The notes: a model not told the origin generated them from the letters alone. A stretch of DNA of 64,000 nucleotides from Bacillus alkalicellulosilyticus (GCF_002019795.1 NZ_KV917381.1:1051210-1115209); one strand, 5' to 3'; positions 1 through 9,361 are shown, counted from the stretch's first letter. Numbers and translations: made by a program.

Positions 1-1088
1 ATGGTATTGAATATGTGGATAAGAGACCAATGACTGATGGTGTAAGTCTTTTAGTGACTAATAACCAATTACAGTCAAGTATTTTTTTGAAAAACTGGGT
101 AGATGATTTCATATTTTCTGATTCTGTTGAAAAAAGGTTACCTTCTCGAAATGAACTTGGAATAGCAAATGATTTGCAGGTCATTCCAAATGTGGATTTT
201 ATACCATTGAACGACATCGAAATGGAAAAATTAAATGTGCAATATTTTAATGGGGAGTTACATATACACGACTTACAAAACAACCCATCAGCCATTATTT
301 TTTTTCCAATAAATGATGCGATAGAAGAGAAATCACCTGGAATTATAACGGGAGATATAATAAAACTTGGTCAACTTATAAACGTTAATAACTTTGATGA
401 GATTAGTTATAGAGAGTGGGACTTTACAGTTACAAATGTGATTCCGTCACGTTTTTCTCTTGATATCAATGAGAATATAACGAAGGAAAGTAGTAGAATT
501 ACAATCGTATTCCACGAGAGCGTCAATAAAGAACTAAGTATTTTCCCTGGATTCTCTGAAGTTATTGTATATATGCATGAAAAAGTTAATCAAAAGGAGC
601 TTCATGATATTGAAATCAAAACAAAAGAAATAGTTTCTCCTATTCCTGGAAGTTTATATCAATCGATTCCGGAGCTTGCAAGTGAAGAAAATAATAATTC
701 AACAGTATTTAAGGTTTTAAGCTCTTTTCTTTTTATATCTACAGTTAGTTTTTCGATAATAAGTATTATCGCTGTTGTCTATGGAAGGTTTTTACTGAAG
801 CAAAGAGAGTGGGGAACTTTAAGAGCATTAGGGATCACAAAAAAGCAACTTAATCTAATGTTTTTTCTTGAAATAACTGTTTATGTAACAATTTCCAATT
901 TGTTAGTTTTGGTTCTAGTGTTAGCTCTTTTTGTAACGCAACCTTTGTATGGTGAAGTAGCGCTTTATTTGAGTTACTTCTTGTATTCAATACTATTGGT
1001 TTATTGTGCTGTGATAGCTGCAACAATTATAATCTGTAGACTTATTAATAAAGTCAGTATTTCTTCCTTAATAAGGTCTACGGTTTAA
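1..1088 (+). CDS. FtsX-like ABC transporter permease, C-terminal part (5' end outside window)
   Basis: The reading frame is open to the left edge (codons GGT ATT GAA TAT before the GTG at 15), so this is the 3' part of a longer gene. The visible part has a large soluble, extracytoplasmic-looking segment followed by three hydrophobic helices in the last 130 residues. Helix one is followed by the charged cytoplasmic loop REWGTLRALGITKKQL, the hallmark of the FtsX/MacB permease domain. Such permeases work with an ABC ATPase in export of lipids or peptides or in extracytoplasmic signalling. The partner ATPase is probably upstream, outside the window. The substrate cannot be inferred. A hairpin at 1146-1188 lies downstream. 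Confidence 0.85.
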   Translation, partial: GIEYVDKRPMTDGVSLLVTNNQLQSSIFLKNWVDDFIFSDSVEKRLPSRNELGIANDLQVIPNVDFIPLNDIEMEKLNVQYFNGELHIHDLQNNPSAIIFFPINDAIEEKSPGIITGDIIKLGQLINVNNFDEISYREWDFTVTNVIPSRFSLDINENITKESSRITIVFHESVNKELSIFPGFSEVIVYMHEKVNQKELHDIEIKTKEIVSPIPGSLYQSIPELASEENNNSTVFKVLSSFLFISTVSFSIISIIAVVYGRFLLKQREWGTLRALGITKKQLNLMFFLEITVYVTISNLLVLVLVLALFVTQPLYGEVALYLSYFLYSILLVYCAVIAATIIICRLINKVSISSLIRSTV

Positions 1089-1145
1089 AATGTTAATGAG
1101 AATAATCAATACTTTATAAAGTGATACAGGTTTCGTTCATTGCTT

Positions 1146-1188
1146 AGGGAGTGATACAAAAGGCAAACAACCTTTTGTATCACCCTCT
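1146..1188. terminator. Hairpin between convergent genes (family A repeat, short copy)
   Basis: AGGGAGTGATACAAAAGG pairs with CCTTTTGTATCACCCTCT and is followed by TTTTG on the plus strand. It sits between the 3' ends of the FtsX-like gene and the convergent secreted-protein gene. The flank GTTCATTGCTTA (1134-1145) matches the flank of the larger family A copies in inverted orientation, so this is a truncated member of that repeat family. Confidence 0.7.
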
Positions 1189-1195
1189 TTTGTAT

Positions 1196-1897
1196 CTAGA
1201 ATAAAAAAATTGAGCGTAAACGGTAAAGGATTGGCATTGGTTCTGTTTTTGCATCAGCGTCAGATTCAAAGCTTAGGTTAGACACTATTTGTTCCTCTTG
1301 TGGGGTGGGAGAATAATCTTGTGATGATGTATCAAATGAGAAGTCTGGCTCTGTTTCAAATTCAGTTTCCGGTTGTAATCCCTCAATGAACTCACCAGAA
1401 AATCCAATCAACCAGCCTTGGTTGGACGTGTTAGCAGGTGCCTGAATCCCTTCGTAATTACTTTGGATGGTAAAGCTGAGTTGATAGTTTTTAGCTAGCT
1501 TTTCACCACGTGCCGAACGAATATCCTTAATAAATATTTGATACTTCTCTAATGGTTGATAGCCATCTCTAGGAGGCAATATAGTGACATTGTTGTTTCC
1601 ATCAAAAATAACTAGTGTTTCTACTTTTAAACCCTTTGAATCAACAATATATAAACTCTCATCTGTAATCGAATCCCCGTTAATCCCACTCGTAAATGAT
1701 ATAGTCCACGTTTGGTCTGGAGCAACTAGCTGCTGTGTAAATTGTTGAACATACTTTTCACCTTCAATGGTTGATGAAATTTCAGTTTGTTCACTCTGCA
1801 CAGAACCAACGGTATAGGTATCTTCAGCATAAATAGTCATACTTGCGAAAAGAGAAAGTAACAAAATTATAAATACATGTAAGAATAATTTATTCAT
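1196..1897 (-). CDS. Secreted protein with a SbsA/Big_5-like Ig domain
   Basis: 233 residues. It begins with a signal peptide (about residues 1-24: basic MNK, hydrophobic core, cleavage near YAED). Residues about 60-145 resemble the bacterial Ig-like SbsA/Big_5 fold: WTISFTSGINGDSITDESL, then a strand ending with the SFTIQ element. This domain is common in secreted and S-layer proteins of Bacillaceae. The rest, about 150-225, is acidic, low complexity and rich in Glu, Ser and Pro. No cell-wall anchor is seen. The start ATG lies 8 nt after an AAGGTG ribosome site on the minus strand. The gene is monocistronic and convergent with the FtsX-like gene. The function beyond an extracellular structural or adhesive role is unknown. 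Confidence 0.75.
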   Translation of the reverse strand: MNKLFLHVFIILLLSLFASMTIYAEDTYTVGSVQSEQTEISSTIEGEKYVQQFTQQLVAPDQTWTISFTSGINGDSITDESLYIVDSKGLKVETLVIFDGNNNVTILPPRDGYQPLEKYQIFIKDIRSARGEKLAKNYQLSFTIQSNYEGIQAPANTSNQGWLIGFSGEFIEGLQPETEFETEPDFSFDTSSQDYSPTPQEEQIVSNLSFESDADAKTEPMPILYRLRSIFLF

Positions 1898-2365
1898 ATT
1901 CCCATCACCTTGGTTTTGAATTTTATTTTATAAAGTTCATAGTATATGTACCCCGTATGTGGTCATTTGAATCCAAAAATGTTGCTAGTATATATGACGA
2001 ATTTCCATTCACTTTAGTTTCATTTATGTACAATTTTAATCAAAGATGTTTTTACAATTTACCAAGTCGGACTACGGTTTGTCAAACAAGGAAATGTGAT
2101 GCGAGAAAACAAGACAATACTTCTATCGATTCGACAAGAGAAAGCCTACATGTCCACGATAAGGTTTGGATTTGTCAGAATTTATTAGCAACTCTCTTGT
2201 CTCGTTGCATAGGATAAAGTAAGCCACTTTTTTACACATGAAAAAGGACATGAGTCGTTCATGTCACAACAACAGTATATGAATAATCAATAAAAAATGT
2301 GCCTGTTCATTGACTAATAGTACACGATCATTTGAGAGAAAAAGAATGTCAAGGAGGGGATTCGC
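1898..2365. other. Intergenic region upstream of yhbH, no supported gene
   Basis: No convincing gene is seen. One 86-codon frame (1957-2217) lacks a ribosome site and protein-like composition. A perfect 7-bp inverted repeat, GACATGA and TCATGTC, lies at 2247-2265, about 100 nt before yhbH, and might be an operator or small hairpin. yhbH homologues are sporulation-controlled, but no sigma-E/G-like promoter could be placed confidently. Confidence 0.5.
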
Positions 2366-3535
2366 ATGACAAAGAAAAATGATTATAATTATGTTGTTTC
2401 TCAGGAGAATTGGTCCCTTCACCGTAAAGGAAAACAGGACCAGCGTAGGCATCAGGAAAAGGTGCAAGATGCCATTAGAAAAAACTTACCTGATTTAGTC
2501 AGTGAGGAAAACATTATTATGTCCAATGGCCGAGATGTCATTAAAATACCGATTCGCTCATTAGATGAATATAAGATCCGATACAACTATGATAAAACAA
2601 AGCATGTCGGTCAAGGAAAAGGAGATAGCAAAGTCGGCGATGTAGTCGCTAGAGACCCAAATGCTGCAAGGCAACAACAAGGTCCCGGTAAAGGGCAAGG
2701 GGCAGGAGATAAAGCAGGTGAGGATTTCTTTGAAGCAGAAGTATCAATCATGGAGCTCCAAGATATGTTGTTCAAAGAGTTAGAGCTTCCTAACTTACAA
2801 CAAAAAGAACAAGATGAAATTATTGTAGAGGATATTGAATTCAACGACATTCGTAAAAAAGGTCTTATGGGTAATATTGATAAAAGACGAACCATATTAA
2901 CTGCCATTAAAAGAAATGCATTAGAAGGACGTCCAGGACTAACTCCAATCTATAATGATGATTTACGCTTTAAAACATGGAATGAAAAAGTTCGTCCGGA
3001 ATCAAAAGCAGTTGTGCTAGCAATGATGGATACAAGTGGTTCCATGGGCCGCTGGGAAAAATATATGACAAGGAGCTTTTTCTTCTGGATGACCCGTTTT
3101 CTACGAACGAAATATGAGACCGTGGAAATTGAGTTCATTGCTCACCACACGGAAGCGAAAGTCGTTTCTGAAGAAGATTTTTTTTCCAAGGGAGAAAGTG
3201 GCGGAACGATTTGCTCCTCAGCCTATCGCAAAGCACTTGAACTCATTGACCAAAAATATGACCCGAAGCAATATAACATATATCCTTTCCACTTTTCCGA
3301 TGGTGACAATTTAACATCCGACAATGCAAGATGTCTAAAGCTTGTCAATGAATTAATGGAATTATCGAGTATGTTTGGCTATGGTGAAGTCAATCAATAC
3401 AGCCGTCACTCCACACTAATGAGTGCTTATAAAAACATTAAAGATGAACGTTTCCGTTATTTTATTCTAAAAGAAAAAGCAGACGTCTATCATGCAATGA
3501 AGAGCTTCTTTAAGAAAGAAGAAGCAAAAGTGTAA
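2366..3535 (+). CDS. yhbH: Sporulation protein YhbH (DUF444, von Willebrand factor A-like)
   Basis: 389 residues, the usual length for YhbH of Bacillus (about 390). The N-terminus is basic and charged ([18 protein letters not shown]). The middle is a Gly/Gln-rich linker at about 95-115 ([12 protein letters not shown]). The C-terminal half is a VWA-type domain with the MIDAS-like motif MMDTSGSMG at about residue 220. Family members are expressed during sporulation and are usually encoded near the PrkA serine kinase and SpoVR; neither is visible here. A strong AAGGAGGGG ribosome site precedes the ATG by 8 nt. Two family A hairpin modules follow the stop codon. The molecular function is poorly known; the family assignment is strong. 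Confidence 0.92.
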   Translation: MTKKNDYNYVVSQENWSLHRKGKQDQRRHQEKVQDAIRKNLPDLVSEENIIMSNGRDVIKIPIRSLDEYKIRYNYDKTKHVGQGKGDSKVGDVVARDPNAARQQQGPGKGQGAGDKAGEDFFEAEVSIMELQDMLFKELELPNLQQKEQDEIIVEDIEFNDIRKKGLMGNIDKRRTILTAIKRNALEGRPGLTPIYNDDLRFKTWNEKVRPESKAVVLAMMDTSGSMGRWEKYMTRSFFFWMTRFLRTKYETVEIEFIAHHTEAKVVSEEDFFSKGESGGTICSSAYRKALELIDQKYDPKQYNIYPFHFSDGDNLTSDNARCLKLVNELMELSSMFGYGEVNQYSRHSTLMSAYKNIKDERFRYFILKEKADVYHAMKSFFKKEEAKV

Positions 3536-3541
3536 TACCAG

Positions 3542-3584
3542 GAGGGTGGGGCAAAAGGTGGTTTTTACCTTTTGTCCCACCCTC
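3542..3584 (+). terminator. Family A hairpin downstream of yhbH
   Basis: A long perfect-to-near-perfect stem: GAGGGTGGGGCAAAAGGT pairs with ACCTTTTGTCCCACCCTC around a short T-rich loop, 6 nt after the yhbH stop. No strong U-run follows (TAAGCAATGAG), so it may act as a terminator, an mRNA 3' stabiliser or both. Confidence 0.6.
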
Positions 3585-3705
3585 TAAGCAATGAGCGAAA
3601 CCGCCACCATCTTTTATAGCAAGTAGTGAGTCTTTTTTCACAAATTGCTGAAGTGAGTGGGTTTCTCAGAACGGGATTTGTGGCGAGTGAAGCCATTGCA
3701 GTTGT
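3542..3705 (+). repeat. Family A composite repeat, copy 1 (degenerate second module)
   Basis: The hairpin at 3542-3584 is followed by AAGCAATGAGCGAAACCGCC (about 3586-3605), a decayed inner stem, and TTGTGGCGAGTGAAGCCA (about 3678). The same order of blocks recurs at 7739-7893 and, inverted, at 12853-12991. In this copy the inner stem is partly broken (AGCAAGTAGTGAG versus CACAAATTGCT). Confidence 0.75.
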
Positions 3706-3879
3706 TTTAGCTAGTTCTGTCATAGCCCCTTTCTGTAAGAGATTTTTTTCTTAACGGAAAGAGGACTTAAAAATATAACAAAAATGTGTGAAAAAATTTA
3801 CATTATTTTTACAATATTCATACTTCCTAATTAATCCTTTACTACAATAGAGTAGAATTTGAGTCTAGGAGGAAGTAAT

Positions 3880-6800
3880 GTGAGTAAGAAGTGGAAAAAG
3901 CGTATATGTTCGGTACTTATCGTATTAATTCTAGTGAATATGGCAACACCTTCGTTGGGGGCAGAACAGTTGCCAGAAATAACGGATGAAGCTAGTGAAG
4001 TTGAAGAAACTAATCTAGTAGAATTGGAAGCAAGCTCAACAGAAGATGAAAATAGTGAATGGACAAGCATCCAAGAAGAATCTCTTGTTCAATCAGATGA
4101 GACAACTGAAGAAGAGAGTATTACAGAAGAAAGTAATCTGGAAGAAAACAGCACGAACGAAAATACAACTGAGATTCCAGTTGAGGAAGATTCAGCTGTA
4201 CATACAAAAGACTATTTCGGTACACAAGAATTACAATTGAACTTAATCGGTCGCTATAACAGTCAAGCTGGTTTTGAAAAGAGTGGTGCTGAAATCGTTG
4301 TGTTTCATCCAGCCACTAATCAAGCATACATTGCCAATGGAGCCTACAGTGCGATTGATATCGTAGACCTAACGAATCCGTATAACCTTGAGTTACCATT
4401 GAAAAAGAGAATTCATGTCCTTGATTTAGATTTAGGAGCTGGTTTTGTTATCGGTGACATTACCTCGATTGCCGTTCATCCACATGGAGACTTTATCGCA
4501 TTTGCAGTACCTGCTCATCCAAGAACAGACAATGGGCGAGTTGTCATTGCTACTAGCAACGGTGATGTATTGACACATGTTGAAGTTGGAGCACTCCCTG
4601 ACATGCTTACCTTTACTCCAGATGGAAACACGATCTTAGTCGCAAATGAAGGTGAACCTAACGATAGCTATACGATTGATCCAGAAGGGTCAGTTTCTAT
4701 AATTGATGTTACCAATGGCCCGAATGTTACGCAAGAAGATGTGATAACAGTCGGATTTGCGAATTTAGCTCCTCATCAAATTGATGAAAATGTGCGTGTA
4801 TTCGGCCCAAGTGCAACAGTTGCACAGGATTTTGAGCCTGAGTATATCGTTGTATCACCCGATCATCAAACGGCTTATGTCGCTCTTCAAGAAAATAACG
4901 CAATTGCCGAGTTAAATCTTCAAACAAAGCAGTTTACTCATGTTCACGGCTTAGGCTTTAAAGACCATTCCCTCTCTGAAAATGGCTTGGATGCGTCTGA
5001 TAAAGATAATAAAGTAAACATTCAACCTTGGCCTGTCCTTGGGATGTATCAACCAGATGGAATTGCGATGTATCATTCTCAAGGGAATCGCTATATTGTA
5101 ACTGCAAACGAAGGAGATTCAAGAGACTACTCTGGTTTTTCAGAAGAAAAACGTGCAGGAAGTAATGCAATAAAAAACAATGTAGCTCTTAATGCTGACC
5201 ATTATGCAGGATATACACAAGAACAATTAGATGAGCTTGTTGCAAATGGTTTGTTTCAAGATAGTCAATTAGGTCGTCTTCGTGTAACCTCAGAGCTTGG
5301 GAAAAACGATGCAGGTAAATATGAAGCTCTTTATAGCTTCGGGGCTCGTTCATTTTCGATATGGGATGCAAGCAGTATGGAACTCGTGTTTGATAGTGGC
5401 AGCGATTTTGAACATATTGTCCTCGAACATGTTGGGGAGCAACACTTTAATGCCAATCATACAGAAAATACCGGCGAAACAAGAAGTGACGACAAAGGAC
5501 CTGAACCAGAAGACGTAAAGATCGGTCATATAAACGGTCAAACATATGCGTTTGTTGGCTTAGAGCGTGTAGGTGGGATTATGGTATATAACATTACCAA
5601 TCCAGCAAATCCTACATTTGTGACGTATTACAATAGTAGAGATTTTACAAAGGCTCCAGCAAACACAGAGGCAGGAGACCTTGGTACAGAAGGCTTAATG
5701 TTTATTAGTAAAGAAGATAGTCCAACAGGGAAAAATCTATTGTTAGCAGCAAATGAAGTATCTGGTACACTATCAATTTATGAAATCACGTATCCAGGAG
5801 AGACTGTAGAAGAACCGCAACCATTTGAATTAACTGTGATGCATACAAATGATACACATGCTCATCTTCATAATGTAGCCAGACGAATTACGGCTATTAA
5901 CTCTGTTCGTGCAGATGCGAAAAACTCATTGTTGCTTGATGCAGGAGATGTGTTCTCAGGTACGCTCTTTTTCAATCAATATTTAGGACAAGCTGATTTA
6001 GAATTTATGAACATGGCTGGCTATGATGCGATGGTTCCTGGGAATCATGAGTTCGATAAAGGTCCAAAAGTACTGGCTGATTTTATTAAAGGAGCAACTT
6101 TCCCATTTGTCAGCTCTAATATCAATTACGAGCAGGAACCGGAATTACGTTCTCTTTTCATTCCAGAAATCGGTAAGCCGGGTGAGGCTGGTAAAATGTA
6201 CCCTGCGATAATTAAAGAAATTGACGGAGAAAAAGTAGGGATTTTTGGTTTAACAACGGAGGATACAGCGTTTATTTCCAATCCAGGTGACAATATTGTC
6301 TTCGAAGATTATATTGAAAAAGCTAGACAAACCGTTGAAATGTTAGAAAACGAGGGCATAAACAAAATCATTGCTTTAACACATTTAGGTTATCGATTTG
6401 ATATTAGACTAGCAGAAGAAGTGCCTGGCATAGATATTATCGTTGGCGGACATAGTCATACGACAGTAGATGAGCCAGTAGTCATTGAAGACCATGGTGA
6501 ACCAACTTTAGTCGTCCAAGCTAAGGAATATAGTGAATTTTTAGGTCGTCTTGATGTTCAATTTGACGAGAATGGTGTTCTTCAACATTGGGACGGAAAA
6601 TTACTTGTTGTTAATGATTATGATGAGGATCCAGTTGCTGCAGCGAGATTAGCTGAGTTAGAAGAACCGATTGAAGAATTAAAACGAACGGTCGTTGGTT
6701 ACACTCAAGTTCATCTTGACGGTGAACGAGGAAACGTTCGTTCAAAGGAAACAAATCTTGGAAATCTGATTACAGATGGAATGCTTTGGAAAGCACAGCA

Positions 6801-7731
6801 ATCTACGCAAGCGACAATTGCTTTACAAAACTCAGGAGGCATTCGTGCTTCTATTAACCAAGGGAACATTACTTTAGGCGATGTCCTAACGGTTATGCCG
6901 TTTGCCAACAATCTCGTAACCTTGGATATGACAGGAGACGAGATTCGCGAAGCGTTAGAAAATAGTGTTAGTAGAATTGATGAAGGCAATGGCCGCTTTT
7001 TACAAGTTTCAGGATTACGATTTACGTTTGACCGAACAAAACCTGTGAATGAGCGCGTAGGAACGATTGAAGTGAAAACAGAATCTGGTTATACAGCCAT
7101 CGACCCAACAGCTCTTTATGTAGTTGCAACAAATGCTTTCTTAGCTGATGGTGGAGACGGGTTCACTGTTATGAAACAAGCAAAAGAAGATGGAAGAATG
7201 ACAGAATTATTTATACCAGACTATGATGTGTTTACAGAATATCTTGATACTATTGGTGAGGTTGGGGTTGCATATGCAACGGTAGAAGGAAGAATTGTAG
7301 AAGAAAACGACAATTCAACTCCTCCAGGTGGGTCAGAACCACCATTAGACAATAATCCGACACCTCCAGGTGGGTCAGAACCACCAGTGGATAATAATCC
7401 GACACCTCCAGGTCAAGGTCCAAGCCAACCTGGAAATGGAGATGGAAATACACCAAACCCGCCAGGACAAGGAACGAAGCCAAATCCTCCGGGAGAAGGA
7501 AAACCAACACCTCCGGGACAAGTTGTACCGAAGCCTGTGAAAAACCCAGGTAACGGAGACAACGGACCGAAGCTTGGTAACGAGAAAGAAGAAACTGGAT
7601 CGCCGAAAAAAGGAGCGAAACTACCAGTTACAGCAACAACGGTATATAACTTCATGCTCGTTGGGATGTTGTTATTTATGATGGGAGCTTGCCTGTATGT
7701 ATCTTTACGAAGAAAAGAGAACATGAATTAA
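3880..7731 (+). CDS. Cell-wall-anchored beta-propeller plus 5'-nucleotidase fusion
   Basis: Start GTG 3880 was chosen because AGGAGG (3867-3872) lies 7 nt upstream; an upstream in-frame TTG at 3859 precedes that site. 1283 residues. Order: signal peptide (1-30), acidic Glu/Thr-rich segment (30-100), a seven-bladed-propeller-like 'choice-of-anchor I' domain (about 105-645), a calcineurin-like metallophosphatase (MHTNDTHAH at about 650, GNHEFDKG at about 720, GGHSHT at about 855), a C-terminal 5'-nucleotidase domain (about 935-1135), a Pro/Gly-rich spacer with TPPGGSEPP repeats, then LPVTAT (L1248), a hydrophobic helix and RRKE. It probably releases phosphate from extracellular nucleotides at the cell surface. 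The LPxTA motif suggests a class D-type sortase substrate. Confidence 0.88.
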   Translation: MSKKWKKRICSVLIVLILVNMATPSLGAEQLPEITDEASEVEETNLVELEASSTEDENSEWTSIQEESLVQSDETTEEESITEESNLEENSTNENTTEIPVEEDSAVHTKDYFGTQELQLNLIGRYNSQAGFEKSGAEIVVFHPATNQAYIANGAYSAIDIVDLTNPYNLELPLKKRIHVLDLDLGAGFVIGDITSIAVHPHGDFIAFAVPAHPRTDNGRVVIATSNGDVLTHVEVGALPDMLTFTPDGNTILVANEGEPNDSYTIDPEGSVSIIDVTNGPNVTQEDVITVGFANLAPHQIDENVRVFGPSATVAQDFEPEYIVVSPDHQTAYVALQENNAIAELNLQTKQFTHVHGLGFKDHSLSENGLDASDKDNKVNIQPWPVLGMYQPDGIAMYHSQGNRYIVTANEGDSRDYSGFSEEKRAGSNAIKNNVALNADHYAGYTQEQLDELVANGLFQDSQLGRLRVTSELGKNDAGKYEALYSFGARSFSIWDASSMELVFDSGSDFEHIVLEHVGEQHFNANHTENTGETRSDDKGPEPEDVKIGHINGQTYAFVGLERVGGIMVYNITNPANPTFVTYYNSRDFTKAPANTEAGDLGTEGLMFISKEDSPTGKNLLLAANEVSGTLSIYEITYPGETVEEPQPFELTVMHTNDTHAHLHNVARRITAINSVRADAKNSLLLDAGDVFSGTLFFNQYLGQADLEFMNMAGYDAMVPGNHEFDKGPKVLADFIKGATFPFVSSNINYEQEPELRSLFIPEIGKPGEAGKMYPAIIKEIDGEKVGIFGLTTEDTAFISNPGDNIVFEDYIEKARQTVEMLENEGINKIIALTHLGYRFDIRLAEEVPGIDIIVGGHSHTTVDEPVVIEDHGEPTLVVQAKEYSEFLGRLDVQFDENGVLQHWDGKLLVVNDYDEDPVAAARLAELEEPIEELKRTVVGYTQVHLDGERGNVRSKETNLGNLITDGMLWKAQQSTQATIALQNSGGIRASINQGNITLGDVLTVMPFANNLVTLDMTGDEIREALENSVSRIDEGNGRFLQVSGLRFTFDRTKPVNERVGTIEVKTESGYTAIDPTALYVVATNAFLADGGDGFTVMKQAKEDGRMTELFIPDYDVFTEYLDTIGEVGVAYATVEGRIVEENDNSTPPGGSEPPLDNNPTPPGGSEPPVDNNPTPPGQGPSQPGNGDGNTPNPPGQGTKPNPPGEGKPTPPGQVVPKPVKNPGNGDNGPKLGNEKEETGSPKKGAKLPVTATTVYNFMLVGMLLFMMGACLYVSLRRKENMN

Positions 7732-7738
7732 TAGAGGG

Positions 7739-7785
7739 AGAGGGTGTGACAAAAGGTTGTTTTTTAACCTTTTGTCACACCCTCT
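7739..7785 (+). terminator. Family A hairpin downstream of the nucleotidase gene
   Basis: AGAGGGTGTGACAAAAGGTT pairs perfectly with AACCTTTTGTCACACCCTCT around a T-rich loop, immediately after the stop codon. It lacks a downstream U-run on the plus strand. Confidence 0.65.
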
Positions 7786-7893
7786 AAGCAATGAGCGAAA
7801 CCGCCACTATCTTTTAAAGTCCGTTGTGAGTGAGTTTCTCACAACGGGCTTTGTGGCGAGTGAAGCCAGTGCAGATGTTTTAGCAAGTTCTGT
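7739..7893 (+). repeat. Family A composite repeat, copy 2
   Basis: The terminator-like hairpin is followed by AAGCAATGAGCGAAACCGCC, then a perfect inner stem CCGTTGTGAG/CTCACAACGG, then TTTGTGGCGAGTGAAGCCAG. CGCCAC before the inner stem pairs with GTGGCG after it, giving a two-step hairpin. The inner stem sequence differs from copy 3 but pairs perfectly in both. Confidence 0.8.
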
Positions 7894-8015
7894 CCCATCC
7901 TTTTTTGTTTGTATTCCTCAGGACATTGTTCTATTCCAAAGACAAACTGATAAGGATTCGCTATACTTAACTACATCAACAGAGTTCGCTACGGTTGCTC
8001 AGTAAGGAGTTTATT

Positions 8016-8939
8016 TTGTCTATTATCTTGCATATCTTTCAGTCAAACATATTACCTTTATTCATTCTTGTTGCGATTGGGGTTATATTACAGAAAAAAT
8101 ATCATTTTGATGTAAAGATATTCGCCAAACTATTATTTACGGTTTACATCCCTGCAGTTGTTTTTATTCAATTATATCGTCTAGATATCTCGTATAGTAT
8201 CTTGCGTGATATTTTCCTGTTTGTTTTTATACTGTATTTAGTATTAACGGTCATTGTACTACTGTATATCAAACTGGCTAAAGTGGAGTCAAAAAAAATT
8301 CCAACTTTCTTTAATAGCGTACTATTTTATAACAGTGGAAACTATGGATTACCTTTAATCCTGTTAGTGTTTCCTGGAAATTCATTGGCGTTATCCATTC
8401 AAGTGATTATTGTCGTGTTTCAAACTCTCATTCCTTATACCGTTGGAATGATTACTATCAATTCTGGTAAAAAAACAAAGAAGGAGCTAGCTGTGGGATT
8501 GCTTAAACTACCTGTACTTTATGCTATATTTTTAGGGATGGTGTTTCATTATTTAGCGATTCCGTTGCCACAAGCCGTCGAAATCCCTCTCGATTATATT
8601 GCAAATGGCTTTATAGCACTTGCTTTACTAACCCTAGGACTTCAGTTAGGAAATATCAGTTGGAAGTTAACAAGCCCACAATTAATTCCTATCAATATCA
8701 TTCGATTGGTTTTATCTCCTGGTATTGCTCTTTTGATTGTATATGCGATGGATTTATCAGGTGTAATCGCTCAAGTATTGATTATATCGAGTGCTGTTCC
8801 AACAGCCGTTAATGTTGTTTTACTAGACATTGAATATGATAATCATCCAGAATTTTCATCACAGATAGTTTTATCGTCAACTATTTTCAGTGCATTTACG
8901 ATAACAGCGATTATTTACTTTGTTCAAGTGGTATTTTAA
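8016..8939 (+). CDS. AEC-family (auxin efflux carrier-like) transporter
   Basis: Start TTG 8016 was chosen because AAGGAG (8004-8009) lies 6 nt upstream; an earlier in-frame TTG at 7995 overlaps that site. 307 residues, the usual AEC length. There are about ten hydrophobic helices in two halves, with the conserved NSGNYGLPL-like motif (YNSGNYGLPLIL at about residue 102) after helix four, typical of Mem_trans/AEC proteins. Family members export or import small organic acids such as malate or malonate and related anions; the substrate here is unknown. The gene is monocistronic, with a family A repeat upstream and an intrinsic terminator directly downstream. Confidence 0.88.
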   Translation: MSIILHIFQSNILPLFILVAIGVILQKKYHFDVKIFAKLLFTVYIPAVVFIQLYRLDISYSILRDIFLFVFILYLVLTVIVLLYIKLAKVESKKIPTFFNSVLFYNSGNYGLPLILLVFPGNSLALSIQVIIVVFQTLIPYTVGMITINSGKKTKKELAVGLLKLPVLYAIFLGMVFHYLAIPLPQAVEIPLDYIANGFIALALLTLGLQLGNISWKLTSPQLIPINIIRLVLSPGIALLIVYAMDLSGVIAQVLIISSAVPTAVNVVLLDIEYDNHPEFSSQIVLSSTIFSAFTITAIIYFVQVVF

Positions 8940-8962
8940 CGTCGGTCTTCCGGCGTTTTTTT
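8939..8962 (+). terminator. Intrinsic terminator of the AEC transporter gene
   Basis: CGTCGG pairs with CCGGCG (one G-T wobble) around TCTT, followed by a run of seven T. It begins at the stop codon. Confidence 0.88.
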
Positions 8963-9103
8963 ATTTGAATAGTTCGACATTGCTTACTAGGCGTTAACCA
9001 AAAGAGCCTCGCATTGATTTCTTATAAAGCTTCCGTATCGTCGGCAATCAAATAACAGTGCTGTTTTTCTAGTGTAGAGAGGAAATGATAACCAAGATTG
9101 GTA

Positions 9104-9133
9104 TTGACAACGGTTACAAATGTCCATTACTAT
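9104..9133 (+). promoter_or_regulatory. Candidate promoter overlapped by a cre site (CcpA)
   Basis: TTGACA at 9104-9109 and TACTAT at 9128-9133 are separated by 18 nt. TGACAACGGTTACA (9105-9118) matches the cre consensus TGWAANCGNTNWCA at 13 of 14 positions as read and 14 of 14 as its reverse complement. A CcpA-type repressor here would cover the -35 element. The cre match is clear from the sequence; promoter activity is inferred. Confidence 0.65.
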
Positions 9134-9140
9134 TAACTTA

Positions 9141-9154
9141 TGAAACCGTTTGCA
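9141..9154 (+). promoter_or_regulatory. Second cre-like operator
   Basis: TGAAACCGTTTGCA matches the cre consensus at 13 of 14 positions. It lies just downstream of the candidate promoter and 36 nt from the centre of the first cre. Paired sites are common at glycan-utilisation genes. Another LacI-family maltose regulator could also use it. Confidence 0.6.
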
Positions 9155-9239
9155 TTAATTTAAAGTATAAATTTCACTTTAGTTCATGACTTTTAACTCA
9201 GTTACTAAAAATTATGAAACATACAAATAAACTCTATTT

Positions 9240-9247
9240 TTGTCGAA
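9240..9247 (+). promoter_or_regulatory. Spo0A box upstream of pulA
   Basis: TTGTCGAA is a perfect core 0A-box (TGNCGAA). It lies within TCTATTTTTGTCGAA, a 15-nt string that occurs again at 23592-23606 upstream of the MASE3 sensor kinase. Confidence 0.45.
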
Positions 9248-9328
9248 TTCCCCTTGGTAAATTGAGAGCAATAAGTAACTGTTTTTTCTTTTTAGGAGTT
9301 AGGATTATAAACATGAAAGGAGGTGAGT

Positions 9329-9361
9329 ATGAGCATTTGTGCAACTGTTTGCGCAAGGTAA
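9329..9361 (+). CDS. Possible 10-residue leader peptide upstream of pulA
   Basis: ATG to TAA encodes MSICATVCAR. It follows AAAGGAGGTGA (9316-9326), a perfect 11-nt complement to the 16S 3' end, stronger than the site of pulA itself. It ends 31 nt before the pulA start. A LacI-type operator overlaps codons 3-10, so the strong ribosome site may be coincidental to the operator, but the pairing of a near-ideal ribosome site, ATG and short ORF is unusual. No homology can be judged at this length. Confidence 0.35.
   Translation: MSICATVCAR
9337..9356 (+). promoter_or_regulatory. LacI/MalR-type operator
   Basis: TTGTGCAACTGTTTGCGCAA is an imperfect dyad (7 of 10 half-site positions symmetric) with the TGCGCAA half-sites typical of maltose/maltodextrin regulators (MalR, MdxR) of Firmicutes. 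Its position before a pullulanase fits. No regulator gene of this type is in the window. Confidence 0.45.

Noticed and set aside
1957-2217. 86-codon open frame upstream of yhbH
   Set aside because: No ribosome site, unusual composition with many Cys, His and Arg, and no resemblance to any family I know.
7250-7724. Long antisense open frames opposite the Pro/Gly-rich spacer
   Set aside because: They mirror the repetitive TPPGGSEPP codons of the real gene; no ribosome site or independent support.
7757-8005. 82-codon open frame after the nucleotidase gene
   Set aside because: It lies almost wholly inside the family A composite repeat and upstream of the AEC start; the repeat explains it.
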